A stretch of 64,000 nt of DNA from an uncultured Sphingomonas sp. (GCA_913775975.1 CAJYLQ010000013.1:21955-85954); one strand, 5' to 3'; numbered from the stretch's first letter, positions 1 through 7,873 are shown. Notes: generated by a model not told the origin, from the sequence alone. Made by a program: numbers and translations.

Positions 1-780
1 CGCGTTGACGATGACGCGGGCGGGGGGCTCGGCGGCGACGACGTCGAGATTCTCGATCTCCGACATCAGCGTTGCGCGCACGTCGGCGCCCATCGGCGCG
101 CGCACCGCGACCGACACGGCGTCGATCGCCTGCGCGGTGCCGTTGCCCAGCCGGGCGTTGATCGCGCCGGCGACGTTCTGCGCGGTGGTGAAGTCCGCGC
201 GCTGGAGGTTGAAGGTGAGGGTGGGCGCATTCTCGAAGCCGGTCGCGACAGCGCGCTCGACGGTGGCGCCATCGGGGATGCGGCCGGCCGATGGCACGTT
301 GACGACGATCTTCGACCCGTCCGCGCCCTCCGCGCCGAGGCCGCCGACCGCCAGGTTGCCCTGCGCCATCGCATAGATCTGGCCGTCCGCGCCCAGCAGC
401 GGCGTCAGGATCAGCGATCCGCCGCGCAAGCTCTTCGCCTTGCCCATCGACGCGACGGTGATGTCCAGCTTCTGCCCCGGCTTGGCGAAGGGCGGCAGGT
501 CGGCGGTAATCATCACCACCGCCGCGTTCTTCAGCCCCGGATTGGTGCCCGGCGGCAGCTGCAGGCCGAAGCGCGAGGTCGCGGCCTTCACGCTCTGGAC
601 GGTATATTCCAGATTGTCGTCGCCCGTGCCCGGCAGGCCGACCACGATGCCATAGCCGGTCAGCTGGTTCGTGCGGATGCCCTGGAACCCGCCCAGATCC
701 TTGATCCGGTCGGCGTGCGCGGGCGCGGCCATGCACAGCAGGTCGGCGAAGGCGAGCAGGAGGCGCAGATAGCGAAGCAT
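1..780 (-). CDS. flgI: Flagellar P-ring protein FlgI (3' end outside window)
   Basis: FlgI subunits build the P ring, the bushing around the flagellar rod in the peptidoglycan layer. The visible 260 residues start with a Sec signal peptide ending near AAPAHA, followed by the family hallmark DRIKDLGGFQGIRTNQLTGY and GIVVGLPGTGD. The ATG lies at 780 and the reading frame stays open to the window edge, so about 100 C-terminal residues are missing. It is the last visible gene of the minus-strand flgB-flgI operon, 11 bp after flgH. Export needs the Sec system, and ring assembly needs the FlgA chaperone encoded at 7356-7865. Confidence 0.95.
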   Translation of the reverse strand, partial: MLRYLRLLLAFADLLCMAAPAHADRIKDLGGFQGIRTNQLTGYGIVVGLPGTGDDNLEYTVQSVKAATSRFGLQLPPGTNPGLKNAAVVMITADLPPFAKPGQKLDITVASMGKAKSLRGGSLILTPLLGADGQIYAMAQGNLAVGGLGAEGADGSKIVVNVPSAGRIPDGATVERAVATGFENAPTLTFNLQRADFTTAQNVAGAINARLGNGTAQAIDAVSVAVRAPMGADVRATLMSEIENLDVVAAEPPARVIVNA

Positions 781-791
781 TGGATTAGCCT

Positions 792-1502
792 TCAGAATGG
801 GCTGACGGCGGAGAAGAAGCGGCCCAGCCAGCCCTGCCGGCTGGCGCGGGCGACATCGCCCTTGCCGGTGTAGGAGATCTGCGCATCGGCGACGCGGGTC
901 GACAGCACGCGATTGTCGCGATCGACGTCGGCGATGCGCACGAGCCCCTTGATGCGGACATATTCGTCGCCGCGATTGAGCGTGACGCGCTTCTGCCCCT
1001 GCACCAGCATCGTCCCGTTGGGATAGACGGCGGCGACGGTGACGGAGACCTCGCCCGACAGGCTGTTGGCCTGGTCCGCCTGTCCCTTGCCGTTGAAGCC
1101 GCGCGTGCCGCTGGCGCTGACGTCGGTGGGCGAGAACAGCTTCAGCGGGCCGGTCGTCGGCGGGGTCAGGCCGATCGTGCCGTTCGAATCGAGCTTCGAG
1201 CTGGCGGACTTCGACGCGGCGGTCTGTTCGACCAGCACGATCGTCAGCGGATCGCCGACCCGGCGCGCGCGCCAGCCCTCGTACAGCGCGGCATAGCCGT
1301 CGCTGACCTGAAAGATCGACCCGGTCGCCACCGCCGGCGCGGGTGCCGGGATGGGCGGCGGCGCGGCGGAATAATCCTCCGGCGGACGGCTCTTGCCGAA
1401 CAGGCCGGCGGCGGCGGGCGAGGGGATGAGCGCGGCGGCGGCCACCGCGGCGGCGGTCAGCGCGGCGATCGCCAGATGGCTGATGGGGGCGGGGCGGATC
1501 AT
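792..1502 (-). CDS. flgH: Flagellar L-ring protein FlgH without a lipobox
   Basis: FlgH forms the outer-membrane L ring. The 236-residue protein has the family core from about residue 65 (SDGYAALYEGWRARRVGD, TIVLVEQTAASKS) to the C-terminal GWLGRFFSAVSPF. Its N-terminus is a plain Sec signal peptide ending in SPAAA, followed by a Pro/Ala-rich linker. I see no cysteine anywhere in the first 100 residues, so the usual lipobox Cys of FlgH lipoproteins is absent. The ATG overlaps the flgG stop (ATGA), so no alternative upstream start with a Cys is plausible without running into flgG. The assignment is firm; the missing lipidation site is the oddity. Confidence 0.95.
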   Translation of the reverse strand: MIRPAPISHLAIAALTAAAVAAAALIPSPAAAGLFGKSRPPEDYSAAPPPIPAPAPAVATGSIFQVSDGYAALYEGWRARRVGDPLTIVLVEQTAASKSASSKLDSNGTIGLTPPTTGPLKLFSPTDVSASGTRGFNGKGQADQANSLSGEVSVTVAAVYPNGTMLVQGQKRVTLNRGDEYVRIKGLVRIADVDRDNRVLSTRVADAQISYTGKGDVARASRQGWLGRFFSAVSPF

Positions 1503-2290
1503 GACAGGTTCTGGTTCACGGTCTTCAGCATGTCGTCGGTGGCGGAGATCATCTTGGAATTGACCTCGTAGGCGCGCTGCGTCTCGATCATGTCGACCAG
1601 CTCCTCGACGACGTTGACGTTCGACGCCTCCAGCGTGCCCTGGCGGATCGCGGCGCGGCCGTCCTGGTTGGGGGCGCCGAGGTTCGCGGCGCCGCTGGCC
1701 GCCGTTTCCAGCAGATAGTTGTCGCCCTTCGACTGCAGGCCCGCGCCGTTCGCGAAGGTCGCGACCTGCAGCTGGCCGAGCGGCGTCGACTGGTTCTGGC
1801 CGGGCAGGTTCGCCGATACGGTGCCGTCCAGCCCGATCGTGATCGCGCTGGCATTGGGCGGAATGGTGATGCCGGGCATCACCTGATAGCCCTCGCCCGT
1901 CACCAGCAGGCCTTCTGCGGAGCGGGAGAAGTTGCCCGCGCGCGTGTAGCCCAGCTGGCCACCGGGCAGCTGCACCTGGAAATAGCCGTCGCCGTCCAGC
2001 ATCAGGTCCAGCGCGTTGCTGGTCTGCTGCGCGGACCCCTGCGTGTCGATGCGGGCGGTGCCCTGCACGCGTACGCCGGTGCCAAGGTTCAGGCCGGTCG
2101 CGTACTTCGTGTCCGCCGTGGAGGCGGCGCCGGGCGCGGTGATGACCTGATACGACAGCGTCTCGAACGCCGCGCGGTCGCGCTTGAAGCCCGTGGTGTT
2201 CACGTTGGCGAGGTTGTTGGAGATGACGCGCATCCGCATGTCCTGGGCGTCGAGCCCGGTCCGCGCGATGTGCATGGCCGCAGTGGTCAT
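1499..2290 (-). CDS. flgG: Flagellar distal rod protein FlgG
   Basis: FlgG makes the distal rod that crosses the periplasm and outer membrane. Its 263 residues match the usual length of about 260. The N-terminal rod signature (VISNNLANVNTTGFKRDR) and C-terminal heptad region (VEELVDMIETQRAYEVNSKM), which pack into the axial coiled coil, are both intact. It starts with ATG at 2290, 11 bp after flgF stops, and its stop overlaps the flgH start by 4 bp, so translation is probably coupled. It is exported by the flagellar type III system and has no signal peptide. Confidence 0.97.
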   Translation of the reverse strand: MTTAAMHIARTGLDAQDMRMRVISNNLANVNTTGFKRDRAAFETLSYQVITAPGAASTADTKYATGLNLGTGVRVQGTARIDTQGSAQQTSNALDLMLDGDGYFQVQLPGGQLGYTRAGNFSRSAEGLLVTGEGYQVMPGITIPPNASAITIGLDGTVSANLPGQNQSTPLGQLQVATFANGAGLQSKGDNYLLETAASGAANLGAPNQDGRAAIRQGTLEASNVNVVEELVDMIETQRAYEVNSKMISATDDMLKTVNQNLS

Positions 2291-2301
2291 CGGTTAACTC
2301 C

Positions 2302-3051
2302 TCAGCTCGGCAGGCGCATCAGCGATGCCCCGCCCTCATCCATGTCCTTGGCCGATTTCATTAGGTTGGCCGTCACCTCGTAGCTGCGCTGGTTCTCGAT
2401 CATGTCGACCAGCGCCTGCGTCATGTTGACGTTCGACCCCTCCAGCGAACCGCCGACGACGGTGCCGTCCAGATTCGCCGGCAGCGTGCCGCCGCCCTTC
2501 ACGCGCAACAGGTTGTCGAGCCCCTTGAGCGTGGTCGATCCCTTGGTGCTGACCAGCTTCAGCCGATCGACGACCTGCGTCTGCGTGGCGTCGCCGCCGA
2601 CCGGGATGATCGAGATCGACCCGTCGGCGGAGATGCTGACCGAGCTGGCGGGCGGCATGGTGATCGGGCCGGACTGGCCCATCACGATGTGCCCGTCGCC
2701 GGTCTGGAGGACCCCCGACGGCGCGATCTCCAGATCGCCGCGCCGCGTATAGGCCTCCGTCCCGTCCGCCGCCTGCACAGCCAGCCACGAATCGCCGGTC
2801 ATCGCCACGTCGAGCGGGCGGCCGGTCTGCTGGATGGCGCCGGGCGCGCGATCGGCGTCGGTGATCTCTTCCGACGTCGGCGCGCGCGCCTCGATCGTCT
2901 TGCCGGTGCCCTTCAGCTCGATCCGGTCGAACACGACGCGATCGGCGCGAAAGCCGGTGGTGGACGCGTTCGCCATGTTGTTGGCGATCGCGGCCTGCGC
3001 CGCCATGTGCGCCTTGAGCCCCGTCGCCGCCGTATAGACGAGCTTGTCCAT
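2302..3051 (-). CDS. flgF: Flagellar proximal rod protein FlgF
   Basis: FlgF is one of the proximal rod subunits (with FlgB, FlgC and FliE). The 249-residue product carries the N-terminal axial motif (IANNMANASTTGFRADR) and the C-terminal motif (MTQALVDMIENQRSYEVTAN) shared by rod and hook proteins. It lies between flgE and flgG in the canonical order. It is told apart from FlgG by its position and by a shorter, more divergent middle region. The start is ATG at 3051, 26 bp downstream of the flgE stop. No separate promoter is visible, so it should be read from the flgB sigma54 promoter. Confidence 0.95.
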   Translation of the reverse strand: MDKLVYTAATGLKAHMAAQAAIANNMANASTTGFRADRVVFDRIELKGTGKTIEARAPTSEEITDADRAPGAIQQTGRPLDVAMTGDSWLAVQAADGTEAYTRRGDLEIAPSGVLQTGDGHIVMGQSGPITMPPASSVSISADGSISIIPVGGDATQTQVVDRLKLVSTKGSTTLKGLDNLLRVKGGGTLPANLDGTVVGGSLEGSNVNMTQALVDMIENQRSYEVTANLMKSAKDMDEGGASLMRLPS

Positions 3052-3077
3052 CTATCCTTCTCCCGCGCCGTACGCGA

Positions 3078-4403
3078 TCACGAGCGGATGTTGAAGATGG
3101 TCTGCGAGACCTGGCTGGCGGTATCGAGCGCCTTCGCATTCGCCTGGAAATTGCGCTGCGCGGCGATCAGGTTCACCAGCTCCTCGGTGATGTCGACGTT
3201 CGAATTCTCGATCGTGCCCGACATCAGCGCGCCGAAGCCGTCGGCGCTGGCGGAGCCGAGCGACGCCGAGCCCGACACGCCGGTCGCCGCCCAATAGCTG
3301 TTGCCGATCTGGCGTAGGCCCGTCGGCGTCGAGAACTTGGCGAGCGCGACCTTGCCCAGCGGCACGATGTCGCCGTTCGAGAAGCTGGCCTGGATGAGGC
3401 CGGCATCGGTCACGGTGACGCCCGACAGCTGGCCGACCGGCACGCCGTCCTGGCTCTTGTTGTTGACCGCGAAGGCGGAGGACAGCTGCGTCGAATTGGC
3501 GAGGTTCAGCGAGATGTTCTGCGCGGCCGCGCCCGACGTCGGCACGAACTGGTCGAAGGCGATCGGCGCGGTCTGGTTCATGATCGCACCCTTGTCGTCG
3601 AACTGGATCGTAACCTTGTTCGCGCCATTGACCGTCATCTGCTGGTCGCCGACATAGGTGTAGACGTCCCAGGTGCCGGTTGTCGCGGGCTGCGCGGCGA
3701 CGGCGGGCGGGCCGGCGGAGGCAGGCACCGCCGCCGTCGCTCCCTTGGTGCGGACATAATAGTTGGTCATCTGCGACGGGTTGCCGTTCGCGTCATAGAC
3801 GCGGGTCGCGACCGAGTTGGTGTAGGTCGTCGTATCCGAGCGCTTGAACGCGGCCGGCGGCGGGGTGGCGGCGGGATCCTTGACCGTCGAGGTTGCAGAC
3901 AGCTGGATCGCGGTCACGACCTTGTTCGTCGCCTTCGGCGTGCCGCTGGTCTGCTGGATCTGCAGGTTGGTCAGGCCGTCGTTGCCGGTCGCGGTGACGT
4001 TACCGTCGTTATCGACCGGATAGACCATCAGGTAGCTGCCCTGCGCGTCGACGACGTTGCGGTTCGAATCGACCGAGAAGGCGCCGTTGCGGGTATACTG
4101 CACCGAGTCGCTGATGCCGGTCGACTTCATGACGAAGAAGCCTTCGCCGACGATCGCGAGGTCGAGCGCGTTCGACGTCGTCTGGAAGTTGCCGTTGCTG
4201 AACTGCTGCGTATTGCCCTTCACGACGACGCCGGAGCCGACCATCTTGCGCGGATCGGTAGCGACGCTGGACGCGATGACGTCCGCGAACTCCGTGCGGC
4301 TCTTCTTGAACCCGGTGGTGGAGACGTTGGCGAGGTTGTGGCTGATCGTGGCCATGTCGGTCTGCGAGGCCTGCAGACCCGAAAGCGCGGTGAAGAAGGA
4401 CAT
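3078..4403 (-). CDS. flgE: Flagellar hook protein FlgE
   Basis: FlgE polymerises into the hook, the universal joint between rod and filament. The 441-residue protein has the conserved ends, with SHNLANVSTTGFKKSRTEFA near the N-terminus and ITEELVNLIAAQRNFQANAK near the C-terminus. They flank a variable, Thr/Ala-rich surface domain (about residues 130-350). It follows the hook-cap gene flgD by 27 bp. Hook length would be set by FliK (22129-24297), and FlhB cleavage (28756-29883) ends hook export. The ATG at 4403 is the only sensible start because the family N-terminus begins there. Confidence 0.96.
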   Translation of the reverse strand: MSFFTALSGLQASQTDMATISHNLANVSTTGFKKSRTEFADVIASSVATDPRKMVGSGVVVKGNTQQFSNGNFQTTSNALDLAIVGEGFFVMKSTGISDSVQYTRNGAFSVDSNRNVVDAQGSYLMVYPVDNDGNVTATGNDGLTNLQIQQTSGTPKATNKVVTAIQLSATSTVKDPAATPPPAAFKRSDTTTYTNSVATRVYDANGNPSQMTNYYVRTKGATAAVPASAGPPAVAAQPATTGTWDVYTYVGDQQMTVNGANKVTIQFDDKGAIMNQTAPIAFDQFVPTSGAAAQNISLNLANSTQLSSAFAVNNKSQDGVPVGQLSGVTVTDAGLIQASFSNGDIVPLGKVALAKFSTPTGLRQIGNSYWAATGVSGSASLGSASADGFGALMSGTIENSNVDITEELVNLIAAQRNFQANAKALDTASQVSQTIFNIRS

Positions 4404-4430
4404 CGGTTAGGCTCCTCGGGGGGAAGGGGT

Positions 4431-5147
4431 TCAGGAAACGGCGCGGACGGCGCTGGTCTTGATGTCGCCGACGCCCGTCACCTTCAGCGTCGGTTCGCCA
4501 TTGGCGGGCAGCGATGCGGATTCGACCGGCGCCCACACGAGCGTGCGGGCGGTGACCGCCTGCGATACGTTCGCGGCGTCGACCGCGATCTTGTACGGCC
4601 CGTCCTCGACCTTGTTGCCGGCATCGTCCTTGCCGTCCCAGTCGAAGGTTGCGGTGCCGGCATTCGCCTGACGCCCCAGCTGCAGCGTCTTGACGACATT
4701 GCCGTCGGCGCCGGTGATCGTGACGTTCACGTCGGTCGCGGTGCCGTCCACCTCGACCGCGCCGGCAAGCCCGCCGGTGGTCCGCTCATAGGCGGTGGAG
4801 CCGGCGGTCAGCACCGCCTTCCCCACGAAGCCCATCGCGTCCGACGCGCTGGCCGAGGTCATCTTGGCGGCCATCGCCTTCAGCGTGGTGCTCATCTCGC
4901 TGATGCCGGCATTGGTCGAGAACTGCGCCATCTGCGCGACCATTTGGGTGTTGTCGACCGGGCTGAACGGATCCTGGTTCTTCATCTGCGCGGTCATCAG
5001 GCGCAGGAAGTCGGCCTGGCCCAGCGAGGTCTTCGCCCCGGCGGCGGAGACGGTGGGTGCCTTGGACGTGCTTGATCGCGCGATGCCGAGGTTCGCCAGC
5101 GTCTGGTCATAGGCCGACGTGGAGGAGGTAGTGGTGGTGGTAGCCAT
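4431..5147 (-). CDS. flgD: Flagellar hook-capping protein FlgD
   Basis: FlgD is the temporary scaffold cap on which FlgE polymerises; it is discarded when the hook is finished. The 238 residues begin with a low-complexity Thr/Ser stretch. The conserved N-terminal block follows (LGQADFLRLMTAQMKNQDPF, then SPVDNTQMVAQMAQFS), and then a FlgD tudor/Ig-like domain ending at VRAVS. It starts 3 bp after the flgC stop and precedes flgE, the standard order. No unusual residue losses are visible. Confidence 0.95.
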   Translation of the reverse strand: MATTTTTSSTSAYDQTLANLGIARSSTSKAPTVSAAGAKTSLGQADFLRLMTAQMKNQDPFSPVDNTQMVAQMAQFSTNAGISEMSTTLKAMAAKMTSASASDAMGFVGKAVLTAGSTAYERTTGGLAGAVEVDGTATDVNVTITGADGNVVKTLQLGRQANAGTATFDWDGKDDAGNKVEDGPYKIAVDAANVSQAVTARTLVWAPVESASLPANGEPTLKVTGVGDIKTSAVRAVS

Positions 5148-5150
5148 GGA

Positions 5151-5558
5151 TCAGCGTCCCAGCTTGAGGGTGTCGATGATGAGCGATTTCGCGGTCTGCA
5201 TGACCTCGACATTGTTCTGGTAGCCGCGCGCGGTCTCCATCATGTCGACCAGCTCGCGCGTCTCGTCGACGGCGGCTTCCCAGATGTTGCCGTCCTTGTC
5301 GGCGAGCGGATTGTCGGGGTCGTAGCGCTTGGTGGGCTGCGAGCCGGCGGTGACGACCTTGTCGACATCGACCGTGGCAAGGCCGGACGCGGCGTCGAAG
5401 CTGGTGCGGAACACCGGCTTCATCGTGCGGTACGCGGTTTCCTGCGAACTGGCGATGTCGCCCGCATTGGCGAGGTTCGACGCGGTCGTGTTCAGCCGCA
5501 CCAGCTGCGCGGTCATCGCGCGGCCGGCGACCTGGAAGACGTTGAGGGGGGCGGGCAT
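5151..5558 (-). CDS. flgC: Flagellar proximal rod protein FlgC
   Basis: FlgC is a small proximal-rod subunit. At 135 residues it is normal for the family and carries the paired axial motifs (VRLNTTASNLANAGDIASSQ and ETRELVDMMETARGYQNNVE). The start codon at 5558 lies one base downstream of the flgB stop, so the two are almost certainly co-translated. It is exported by the flagellar type III apparatus and forms the rod with FlgB, FlgF and FlgG. Confidence 0.96.
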   Translation of the reverse strand: MPAPLNVFQVAGRAMTAQLVRLNTTASNLANAGDIASSQETAYRTMKPVFRTSFDAASGLATVDVDKVVTAGSQPTKRYDPDNPLADKDGNIWEAAVDETRELVDMMETARGYQNNVEVMQTAKSLIIDTLKLGR

Positions 5559-5559
5559 C

Positions 5560-5907
5560 TTATTCTCCCTTCAGCGCGCGGGTGATCTGGCTGATCCGCC
5601 CGTTCAGGAAGGACAGGGTGGTCTGATACTGGACGGCGTTCTCGGCGAAGGCGGTCTGCTCCTGGCTCAGCTCGACGGTGTTGCCGTCCATCGAGGTCTG
5701 GAGCGGCACGCGATATTTCAGCGCGCCGTCGAGATCGCCGGTGCCGCCGCTGCGCTCCGCCGCCGACAGCGCGGCGTTGAAGTCGAAGTCGCGCGCCTTG
5801 AAGCCGGGTGTGGAGGCGTTGGCGATGTTGGACGCGAGCACGCCCATGCGCTGCGCACGCACCTGGAGCGCGGCTCCATGTACCCCGAACAGCGTGTCAC
5901 CAGCCAT
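5560..5907 (-). CDS. flgB: Flagellar proximal rod protein FlgB
   Basis: FlgB is the first gene of the minus-strand rod/hook operon and encodes a 115-residue proximal rod subunit. It has the axial N-terminal motif (VLASNIANASTPGFKARDFD) and a C-terminal helix around YQTTLSFLNGRISQITRALK. I chose ATG 5907, although the frame is open further upstream. It is preceded by a strong ribosome site (GGAGGAAAGG), matches the family N-terminus (MAGDTLFGVHG), and lies about 34 bases downstream of the start predicted from the sigma54 promoter at 5953-5966. Longer versions would read through that promoter. Confidence 0.95.
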   Translation of the reverse strand: MAGDTLFGVHGAALQVRAQRMGVLASNIANASTPGFKARDFDFNAALSAAERSGGTGDLDGALKYRVPLQTSMDGNTVELSQEQTAFAENAVQYQTTLSFLNGRISQITRALKGE

Positions 5908-5950
5908 GACGACCCTTTCCTCCGGCGCGGGATTGCACCTGTCGGGACAT

Positions 5951-5968
5951 AAGCAACCGGCGTGCCAG
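5951..5968 (-). promoter_or_regulatory. Sigma54 promoter of the flgBCDEFGHI operon
   Basis: On the minus strand the sequence reads TGGCACGCCGGTTGC, an exact match to the -24/-12 consensus TGGCACG-N4-TTGC with GG-N10-GC spacing. Predicted transcription start is near 5941, leaving a leader of about 34 bases with a strong ribosome site before flgB. Confidence 0.9.
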
Positions 5969-5997
5969 TTTCGGCGGGGGCGGCCCGGCGGCGTGTT

Positions 5998-6080
5998 TTG
6001 CCGGGCGATTGCCGGAGCCGGCAGCCCCGGCGGCAAGGTCTTGCCGGGGCGGCGGCACGGATTGCCGGATACGTTGCCGG
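5998..6080. repeat. Five phased TTGCCGG motifs, probable activator (FlbD-type) enhancer
   Basis: TTGCCGG occurs at 5998, 6009, 6041, 6062 and 6074, all on the plus strand. The steps are 11, 32, 21 and 12 bp, that is roughly one, three, two and one helical turns. The middle copy is half of a palindrome, GGCAAGGTCTTGCC (6032-6045). The cluster lies between the two divergent sigma54 promoters, about 30-115 bp upstream of the flgB -24 box and about 85-165 bp upstream of the motA one. That is the expected place for binding sites of the sigma54 activator encoded at 15174-16508. The binding itself is inferred. Confidence 0.6.
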
Positions 6081-6162
6081 TGATGGGGGGCTTCCGCCGC
6101 CCGCGCTGTCGTAGAGCGTGGGGCGCCAGCGCCGGGTGAGGGGCCGGGCGGCTTGGAACGAG

Positions 6163-6180
6163 TTGGCCCACACCTTGCAA
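6163..6180 (+). promoter_or_regulatory. Sigma54 promoter of the motA-like/motB-like/flgA genes
   Basis: TGGCCCACACCTTGC has exact GG-N10-GC spacing and matches the -24 (TGGC) and -12 (TTGC) cores. The expected start of transcription, about 12 bases after the GC, falls at about 6190. That is the base just before the ATG at 6191, so the transcript would be leaderless or nearly so. Confidence 0.8.
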
Positions 6181-6190
6181 TGCCGCCCGC

Positions 6191-6841
6191 ATGGAATGGA
6201 CGACGCTCATCGATCCGGTCGCGCTCGCCATCGTTGGCGGGGGCACGATGCTCGCCACGGTGTTGCGCACGCCCGCGCAGGATCTGGCCGGCGGGATCGG
6301 CGCGCTGCGCGTGCTGATGCGCCGGCCGTTCGCCGCCGATCCGCTGCTGCGCCAGGTGCGCGCGCTGACGAAGATCGCGCGCAATCATGGCGTGTTCCAG
6401 CTCGACCGAGCGGTCATCACCGATCCCGACGTCGCCGCCGCCGTCGCGCTGATCGTCGATGGCGCGGAGGTCGCGGAGGTGGAGCAGATGGTCCGCGATC
6501 ATCGCCGCGTGCGCATCGCCCGCCATGTCGCTGCGGCCGAGATGTGGGCGGCGGCGGCGGAGGCGGCGCCGGCGATGGGTATGGTCGGCACGCTGATCGG
6601 GCTGGCGCGGATGTTCGCGGGGATGGACGATACCGCCTCGATCGGCGCGGGCATGGCGGTGGCGCTGCTCGCCACGCTGTATGGCGCGCTGCTCGCCAAT
6701 CTGGTGCTGGCGCCGGTTGCCGCGCGGCTGCGCGCCGCCGGCCGGATCGAGGCGGCGGAGCGCGCCCGGCTGGAAGCGCCGCTCGTCGCGCTCGCCACCG
6801 CCTGCGCGACGCCGCGCCCCGCGCTGCAGAGCGTCGCATGA
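6191..6841 (+). CDS. MotA/TolQ/ExbB-type stator-like protein, short N-terminus
   Basis: This 216-residue membrane protein belongs to the MotA/ExbB proton-channel family, whose members use ion flow to do mechanical work. It keeps the MotA-like segments DPVALAIVGGGTMLATVLR (equivalent to TM2), AAPAMGMVGTLIGLARMF (TM3, with the conserved Pro) and GALLANLVLAPVAARL (TM4, with the second conserved Pro). The family's usual first membrane helix is missing: canonical MotA has about 285 residues. There is no in-frame start upstream, because the sigma54 promoter lies there. It overlaps the MotB-like gene by 4 bp (ATGA). It may be the flagellar stator or a specialised relative, and I cannot decide which from sequence. 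Confidence 0.8.
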   Translation: MEWTTLIDPVALAIVGGGTMLATVLRTPAQDLAGGIGALRVLMRRPFAADPLLRQVRALTKIARNHGVFQLDRAVITDPDVAAAVALIVDGAEVAEVEQMVRDHRRVRIARHVAAAEMWAAAAEAAPAMGMVGTLIGLARMFAGMDDTASIGAGMAVALLATLYGALLANLVLAPVAARLRAAGRIEAAERARLEAPLVALATACATPRPALQSVA

Positions 6842-7359
6842 CCGACGGCGAATGGCCCGAACCGATCGCGACGCGGCCGCTCTGGCTGGTGACGCTGGCC
6901 GATCTGGCGCTGCTGCTGGTCGGGTTCTTCGTGCTGATCCAGGCGAGCCGGACGGATAGCCGCGCGCTGGCGCAGTCGGTGCGGCGCGGTTTCGCGCCCG
7001 TCGCGATGCCGGAGGAGCCGCCGCTGCCGGTCGCCGCCAACCGGCTGACGGGCTTCGCCCCCGGCTCCGCCACGTTGCCGCCCGCGACGCAGGAGATGAT
7101 CGACTGGGCGCGAACGCAATTGCGCGATCCACGCGTCCGCCTGACCGTGACCGGCAGTGCCGGCGCGGAGGCGGGCGATGTCGATCCGGGGACCCGCTCC
7201 GCCGTGGTGCTGGCCGCCGATCGCGCCCGCGCGCTCGCCATCCGGCTGACGGCGGAGGCGCCGCAGCGCATCGCGATCGCCACCGACGCAGGCCCCGCCG
7301 GCGTCACCGTTTCCCTCGCCTTTGCCGGCGAAACTCCGCAACCGGACTATCGACCATGA
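6838..7359 (+). CDS. Short MotB/OmpA-like stator partner
   Basis: The 173-residue protein has one N-terminal membrane helix, TLADLALLLVGFFVLIQA, containing the Asp at the position of the proton-binding Asp of MotB. A short periplasmic domain follows that resembles a worn OmpA-type peptidoglycan-binding fold (LTVTGSAGAEAG ... DRARALAIRL). The usual TDxxG...R core is only partly recognisable, and the protein is much shorter than canonical MotB (about 250-300 residues). It overlaps the MotA-like gene (ATGA) and flgA (ATGA), so all three form one translational unit. It most likely pairs with the upstream gene as a stator complex. Confidence 0.75.
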   Translation: MTDGEWPEPIATRPLWLVTLADLALLLVGFFVLIQASRTDSRALAQSVRRGFAPVAMPEEPPLPVAANRLTGFAPGSATLPPATQEMIDWARTQLRDPRVRLTVTGSAGAEAGDVDPGTRSAVVLAADRARALAIRLTAEAPQRIAIATDAGPAGVTVSLAFAGETPQPDYRP

Positions 7360-7865
7360 CCCCCCTGCTGATCCTTGCTGCCCTTGCCGCGCCCATGGCG
7401 TTTCAGGATATCGACGCGCTCGACCGCGCGGTCGCCGCCTTTGCCGGCAAGTCGCAGGGCGCGGAGGGCGGGCCGCGCACCCCGATCGACAGCCGGTTGC
7501 GGCTGAAGGCATGCCCGATGGTGTCGCTGTCGTGGCGAACCGACGCGCATGACGCGATCGTCGTCGCCTGCACGGGCCCCGAATGGCGGCTGTTCGTGCC
7601 CGTCATCCGCCCCGCCAGCGCGACCACGCCCGCCGTCGCGATCGCCCGCGCGGCCCCGCCGGTGAAGGCCGAGCCCGTGATCCGCCGCGGCGATCCGGTG
7701 GTGGTGGAAGCGGGATCGGACGGCTTCGCAATCACGCGCGAAGGCGTGGCGGTGGGTGAGGCACCGGCCGGCGGAAGGCTGCTGATCCGCGTCGACGGTG
7801 CGGCGCAACCCATTCAGGGCATTGCCGTTTCCGCCGGTCGCGCGACCTTGCCGGGCTGGGAATAA
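7356..7865 (+). CDS. flgA: Flagellar P-ring assembly chaperone FlgA
   Basis: FlgA is a periplasmic chaperone needed for FlgI to form the P ring. The 169-residue product has a short N-terminal export signal (LLILAALAAPMAF), the family block RLRLKACPMVSLSW ... IVVACTGPEWRLFVPV, and a C-terminal SAF-like domain (VIRRGDPVVVEAGSDGFAI). The Cys pair (KACP and VACTG) that forms the family disulfide is present. It overlaps the MotB-like gene by 4 bp, so it should be read from the sigma54 promoter at 6163-6180. A sigma28 promoter for flgM starts 9 bp after its stop. Confidence 0.93.
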   Translation: MTPLLILAALAAPMAFQDIDALDRAVAAFAGKSQGAEGGPRTPIDSRLRLKACPMVSLSWRTDAHDAIVVACTGPEWRLFVPVIRPASATTPAVAIARAAPPVKAEPVIRRGDPVVVEAGSDGFAITREGVAVGEAPAGGRLLIRVDGAAQPIQGIAVSAGRATLPGWE

Positions 7866-7873
7866 AAAAAACG

